A DNA stretch of 6,849 nt from Candidatus Woesearchaeota archaeon (GTDB taxonomy: Archaea > Nanobdellota > Nanobdellia > Woesearchaeales > UBA10216). Both the position numbers and the translations under genes were made by a program. The notes below the pieces were generated by a model. That model searched no databases, was not told where the DNA came from, and saw only the letters and a program-made list of their open reading frames with translations. This document shows, piece after piece, positions 6,101-6,849 of this stretch. Each line of letters starts with the position of its first letter. Within the stretch, counting starts at the first letter, position 1. Location: NCBI GenBank assembly GCA_013331515.1, contig DUGG01000106.1:1-6849 (forward strand). The letters run 5' to 3'.

Positions 6101-6849
6101 GCCCACCAGCCCCCTTCGCAAAATAGCGAGGTGTCGCATTGTTCCTTGGTGGGGAAGCAGCCGTCGGCCTTCGTGCAGAAGAAGCCCGGCGGGTTGCAGC
6201 AGTTGGTGTCCGCACCGTCCGTCTTTTCATCGCAGTCATTGTCTTTGCCGTCGCTGCAGTTTTCTGCTTTTCCCGGGTTAATGCCGGCATCGTTGTCGTT
6301 GCAGTCGGTTGATCCTCCGCCGGGGCATGATGGGCTGCCAGGGCTTCCGTAGCCGTCGCCGTCATTGTCCTTACAGCATACGCCTCCCTCGTCTGTTGCG
6401 CCGTCGCAGTCATTGTCCTTGTCGTCGCACACTTCCGTGGACGGGCTGCCCGGGGTTGCGCTGCATTTCGTTCCCGTGCCTGAGATGTCACAAACCTTCG
6501 TTCCGGTCCTCTTGCACTCGCCCGTTCCAACCTCGCACGAGTCCCCGAGCCCTGGCGGTTCTTTGGCGCATATGTTGCAGCTGTTCTTTTTCCACACCGA
6601 TGAGTCGCCGTCATTGCAATCATCTCCGCCGCAGCTGCTGTCCTTGTGGCCGTCTCCGTCGCCGTCCTTGCACGGCGTTGCGCACTTGGAGCCGTCCCAC
6701 TTCTGGCCTGATGGGCAGCAGTAGTCCTTGTCACCGTCAAGGAGGTCGTATGTGCAGTCCCACGCGTCGTCGCAGTCGCATATTGAGCCGGGGAAGCAGT
6801 CGCTGTTTGAGTCGCAGTCATGGTTGTTGTCAGGGACAGAGCACGGCTC
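3157..6849 (-). CDS. Giant Cys-rich polymorphic-toxin-like effector with C-terminal BECR-like RNase domain (5' end outside window)
   Basis: The minus frame is open from base 6849 to the TGA at 3157-3159, giving 1230 visible C-terminal residues; the start and any signal peptide lie beyond the right edge. A GTG at 6597 is internal (DGDSS-V-WKKNSC continues the Cys/Asp pattern), so it is not a real start. Domains in order: Asp/Cys-rich MopE-like metal-binding motifs (about 60-84, 141-212); a Cys-rich stretch with CCPxxxPYxxC modules (about 218-420); CGNGKC...NCPTDC (400-421); a small beta sandwich of PEGA/carboxypeptidase-regulatory type (about 428-507, GAQVYLDEASKGVTDSTGRI); a TSP3-like calcium motif DMDGDGYSDEDEKLLGTDP (512-530); a hydrophobic Gly/Ala-rich region (650-692); GFTYGFATGYLTEQ (757-770); a long Lys/Ala/Glu-rich helical linker (about 774-1105); and a Cys-free tip (1110-1230). 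A long stalk, pretoxin region and short variable nuclease tip followed by a small cytoplasmic protein is the polymorphic-toxin layout. The nuclease call rests on motif recognition only. Confidence 0.8.
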   Translation of the reverse strand, partial: EPCSVPDNNHDCDSNSDCFPGSICDCDDAWDCTYDLLDGDKDYCCPSGQKWDGSKCATPCKDGDGDGHKDSSCGGDDCNDGDSSVWKKNSCNICAKEPPGLGDSCEVGTGECKRTGTKVCDISGTGTKCSATPGSPSTEVCDDKDNDCDGATDEGGVCCKDNDGDGYGSPGSPSCPGGGSTDCNDNDAGINPGKAENCSDGKDNDCDEKTDGADTNCCNPPGFFCTKADGCFPTKEQCDTSLFCEGGWWACNNPSSIENCVDNTFGCCPPDYPYYCAKTVDWCTKNADVCSKLKKCGDTWSYCQSADAPHWNCKADGKSHCCQSGVPYWWESDKQCHASPYTPPPPCPVPDGKSAFCECDKDSECEAADPARPYCGDGGNKYDIRTPQGYHACLPEKPEYCGNGKCTAGKGENYKNCPTDCAGTAPKGRINVEVVYYGGGLKDKPIQGAQVYLDEASKGVTDSTGRIAFDALHGSRVVKVTCPDAIFCDSITKEVDGEELAHVRCTCNPPGDMDGDGYSDEDEKLLGTDPKAAGSNFGTTFKSDSVDLTACLVPLASFLIVWKEVQKGKSIIESHNAILNAVNVTSVTTVSFTESPHVMADAMAKAGIQEQAEVLTSTNVTLEDAMKRSEYVGGFFTQKEFIIVATDKDTGTTALISIGAGCIGAYAGAAYGIGQGLFDDVAGILEGIWFVITHANEVGKIVDAAKDLIIGIVELIKKPGELAATLFRNTLDKGRGINAFREDRLNKPEEYRRFQVGFTYGFATGYLTEQVVLGSIIFAKVASAFKLGQLFGKIGKAAKLTEKLAAIRATEGLGAEIAEKMSKLKYFKEGIDGWLDSEIKGLARIVKHNENWAKGLTEAEAKLAAKNAENLISAGKATDGQIGELLKTNLGRNTLKASDATEDLLSKQAKLVEKLGASKIDELTKKNWWDVFSPDRIAGLSKILKTMPEGVMEKFDAQKIASFLGDKNIIKGAEELAKSVDPATLAKIAGNLDEFENLAKAAGRIANKYGSVDEFYKSLKLCVGLAGVTAAAVCSPEKLQEIAGTLKNFGQSVTDITLDGIRKRVIDFTEIPAEKLARFIKGFGKNPFDLEKASEVAREQELVKMLKAPGKRTIIGSETIDGVFVLRKGRKVDAESIKEWGIDHIKYKHIEHDEKFKNAFGKTLDDEDIKKIAEKVIDGGTPVKSTHEGIKEAVEKTITYEGKEAKVRVVYFIKKFEGAIPGDIATVFIP
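3160..3522 (-). other. Predicted toxin tip, BECR-fold-like ribonuclease domain
   Basis: Residues 1110-1230 of the visible protein. The layout is: two beta strands (KRTIIGS, GVFVLRKG); a His-rich helix WGIDHIKYKHIEH (His1144, 1149, 1152); an acidic helix TLDDEDIKKIAEKVIDGG; STHEG (His1187); strands around KTITYEG and KVRVVYFIKK (Arg1208, Tyr1211); and a final strand GDIATVFIP (Thr1226). An N-terminal helix with His, a following acidic helix, an extended sheet and a terminal 'G-x-I-x-T-x-x-x-P' strand is the common plan of barnase/EndoU/colicin E5-D/RelE toxins, DUF4258-type proteins and phage PBECR domains. I cannot assign it to one family. Candidate catalytic residues are His1144 or His1149, Arg1208 and Thr1226. 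Confidence 0.6.
4540..4902 (-). other. Hydrophobic pretoxin region of the effector
   Basis: Residues 650-692 (ALISIGAGCIGAYAGAAYGI, then GILEGIWFVI) form a Gly/Ala-rich hydrophobic stretch long enough for one or two membrane passes. It is followed by an amphipathic helix (KIVDAAKDLIIGIVELIKK) and by GFTYGFATGYLTEQVVLGSI (757-776). G-x-x-x-G-rich segments with a Y-G-x-x-x-G-Y-x-x-E-Q motif just upstream of a toxin tip recall pretoxin or translocation regions of bacterial polymorphic toxins. The membrane role is inferred. Confidence 0.5.
5260..5316 (-). other. TSP3-like calcium-binding motif
   Basis: Residues 512-530 (DMDGDGYSDEDEKLLGTDP) match the bacterial/archaeal thrombospondin-type-3-like repeat D-x-D-x-D-G-x-x-D-x-x-E ... 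G-T-D-P, which binds one calcium ion through the Asp/Glu side chains. It marks the boundary between the Cys-rich stalk and the rest of the effector. A dockerin is less likely, since only one copy is present and it is not followed by a second helix-loop unit. Confidence 0.75.
5329..5568 (-). other. PEGA/carboxypeptidase-regulatory-like beta domain
   Basis: Residues about 428-507 (GRINVEVVYYGGG...KPIQGAQVYLD...KGVTDSTGRIAFDALHGSRVVKVTC) follow the pattern of small seven-stranded domains: an exposed strand, G-A-x-V-Y-x-D, then a T-D-x-x-G-x-x-x-F turn and a V-x-V strand. These domains act as structural spacers or surface-binding modules in secreted proteins. Two Cys pairs near the end (498/504 and 521/523-region cysteines just beyond 504) may stabilise it. 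Confidence 0.55.
5587..5652 (-). other. CGNGKC...NCPTDC disulfide module
   Basis: Residues 400-421 (YCGNGKCTAGKGENYKNCPTDC shortened: CGNGKC, GKGEN, NCPTDC) match a short module of four cysteines that recurs in many archaeal and bacterial surface proteins in the form CGNGxCDxGENxxNCPxDC. It is probably a two-disulfide knob. It separates the Cys-rich stalk from the beta-sandwich domain. No catalytic role is expected. Confidence 0.7.
5842..6720 (-). repeat. Recurrent CCPxG-type Cys modules in the effector stalk
   Basis: Three protein-level copies of a double-Cys module with aromatic residues are spread through the stalk: CCPSGQKWDGSKC (residues 44-56, bases 6682-6720), CCPPDYPYYCAKTVDWC (267-283, bases 6001-6051) and CCQSGVPYWWESDKQC (321-336, bases 5842-5889). 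The shared plan is CC-P/Q-x-x-x-(P)-Y/W...C. The copies have diverged and I see no long DNA repeat. They suggest a disulfide-stacked, protease-resistant stalk. Confidence 0.55.
6214..6672 (-). other. MopE-like Asp/Cys metal-binding motifs (tandem)
   Basis: Two blocks carry the signature of the putative metal-binding motif found in MopE and many secreted proteins: residues 60-84 (CKDGDGDGHKDSSCGGDDCN) and residues 141-212, which contain CDDKDNDCDGATDEG, then KDNDGDGYGSP...TDCNDNDAGINPGK, then CSDGKDNDCDEKTDG. The D-x-D-G-D-G and D-N-D-C-D-G loops should bind calcium or another divalent metal, with the cysteines disulfide-bonded. This indicates an extracellular, oxidising location. Confidence 0.85.

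Noticed and set aside
6595..6597. GTG as the start of the large gene
   Set aside because: The frame stays open to the right edge and the upstream codons encode the same Cys/Asp-rich pattern (DGDGDGHKDSSC...), so the GTG is an internal Val and the true start is outside the window.
6078..6821. Minus-strand 247-codon frame rich in Thr/Ala/Arg
   Set aside because: It is the +1 shadow of the Cys/Asp-rich stalk. Its composition is simply that of GAC/TGC/GGC repeats read out of frame, and the real frame carries recognisable MopE-like motifs.
1..6849. CRISPR array, tRNA, rRNA, insertion sequence or rho-independent terminator
   Set aside because: No regularly spaced direct repeats, no RNA-gene signatures, no transposase motifs or terminal inverted repeats, and no non-coding gap over 23 bases in which a terminator could lie.

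Overview
The window is one unbroken run of four tightly packed genes, all on the minus strand, with gaps of 6 to 23 bases. Read in the direction of transcription (right to left): (1) the C-terminal 1230 residues of a very large secreted, Cys/Asp-rich protein whose architecture is that of a polymorphic toxin (3157-6849, start outside the window); (2) a small cytoplasmic protein in the position expected for its immunity partner (2665-3144); (3) a small lipoprotein with tandem cysteine repeats (2015-2641); and (4) a secreted subtilisin-like protease whose C-terminus runs off the left edge (1-2008). The plus strand holds only shadow ORFs, and no intergenic stretch is longer than 23 bases, so there is no room for an internal promoter outside coding sequence.

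The organism is probably an archaeon, perhaps of a DPANN-type lineage. Reasons: archaeal-style Shine-Dalgarno sites (GGTGAT, GAGG), frequent ATA and AGG codons, and a secretome style (Cys-rich proteins with MopE-like metal-binding motifs, CGNGKC...NCPTDC modules, C-x-x-I tandem repeats) that I associate with archaeal metagenome-assembled genomes. A Patescibacteria-like or other bacterial source is not excluded. Most of the window is GC-rich: hand counts give about 70% at 6301-6360 and 2521-2580. The toxin tip (about 36% GC at 3301-3420) and the presumed immunity gene (about 38% over 2701-3120) are clearly AT-richer, as expected for a toxin/immunity cassette exchanged between genomes.

My reading is that the large protein is an extracellular or surface effector. 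It has a disulfide-rich, probably calcium-binding stalk, then a Gly/Ala-rich hydrophobic pretoxin region, a long helical linker, and a C-terminal domain of about 120 residues. That tip has the His-rich helix and terminal 'G-x-I-x-T-x-x-x-P' strand typical of BECR-fold (barnase/EndoU/colicin E5-D/RelE) ribonuclease toxins. The downstream 159-residue protein, which has no signal peptide, would protect the producer. The lipoprotein and subtilase are both exported and may process, anchor or chaperone the effector at the cell surface; that link rests only on gene order. Polymorphic toxins are well described in bacteria but sparse in archaea, so this module is the most noteworthy content of the window.
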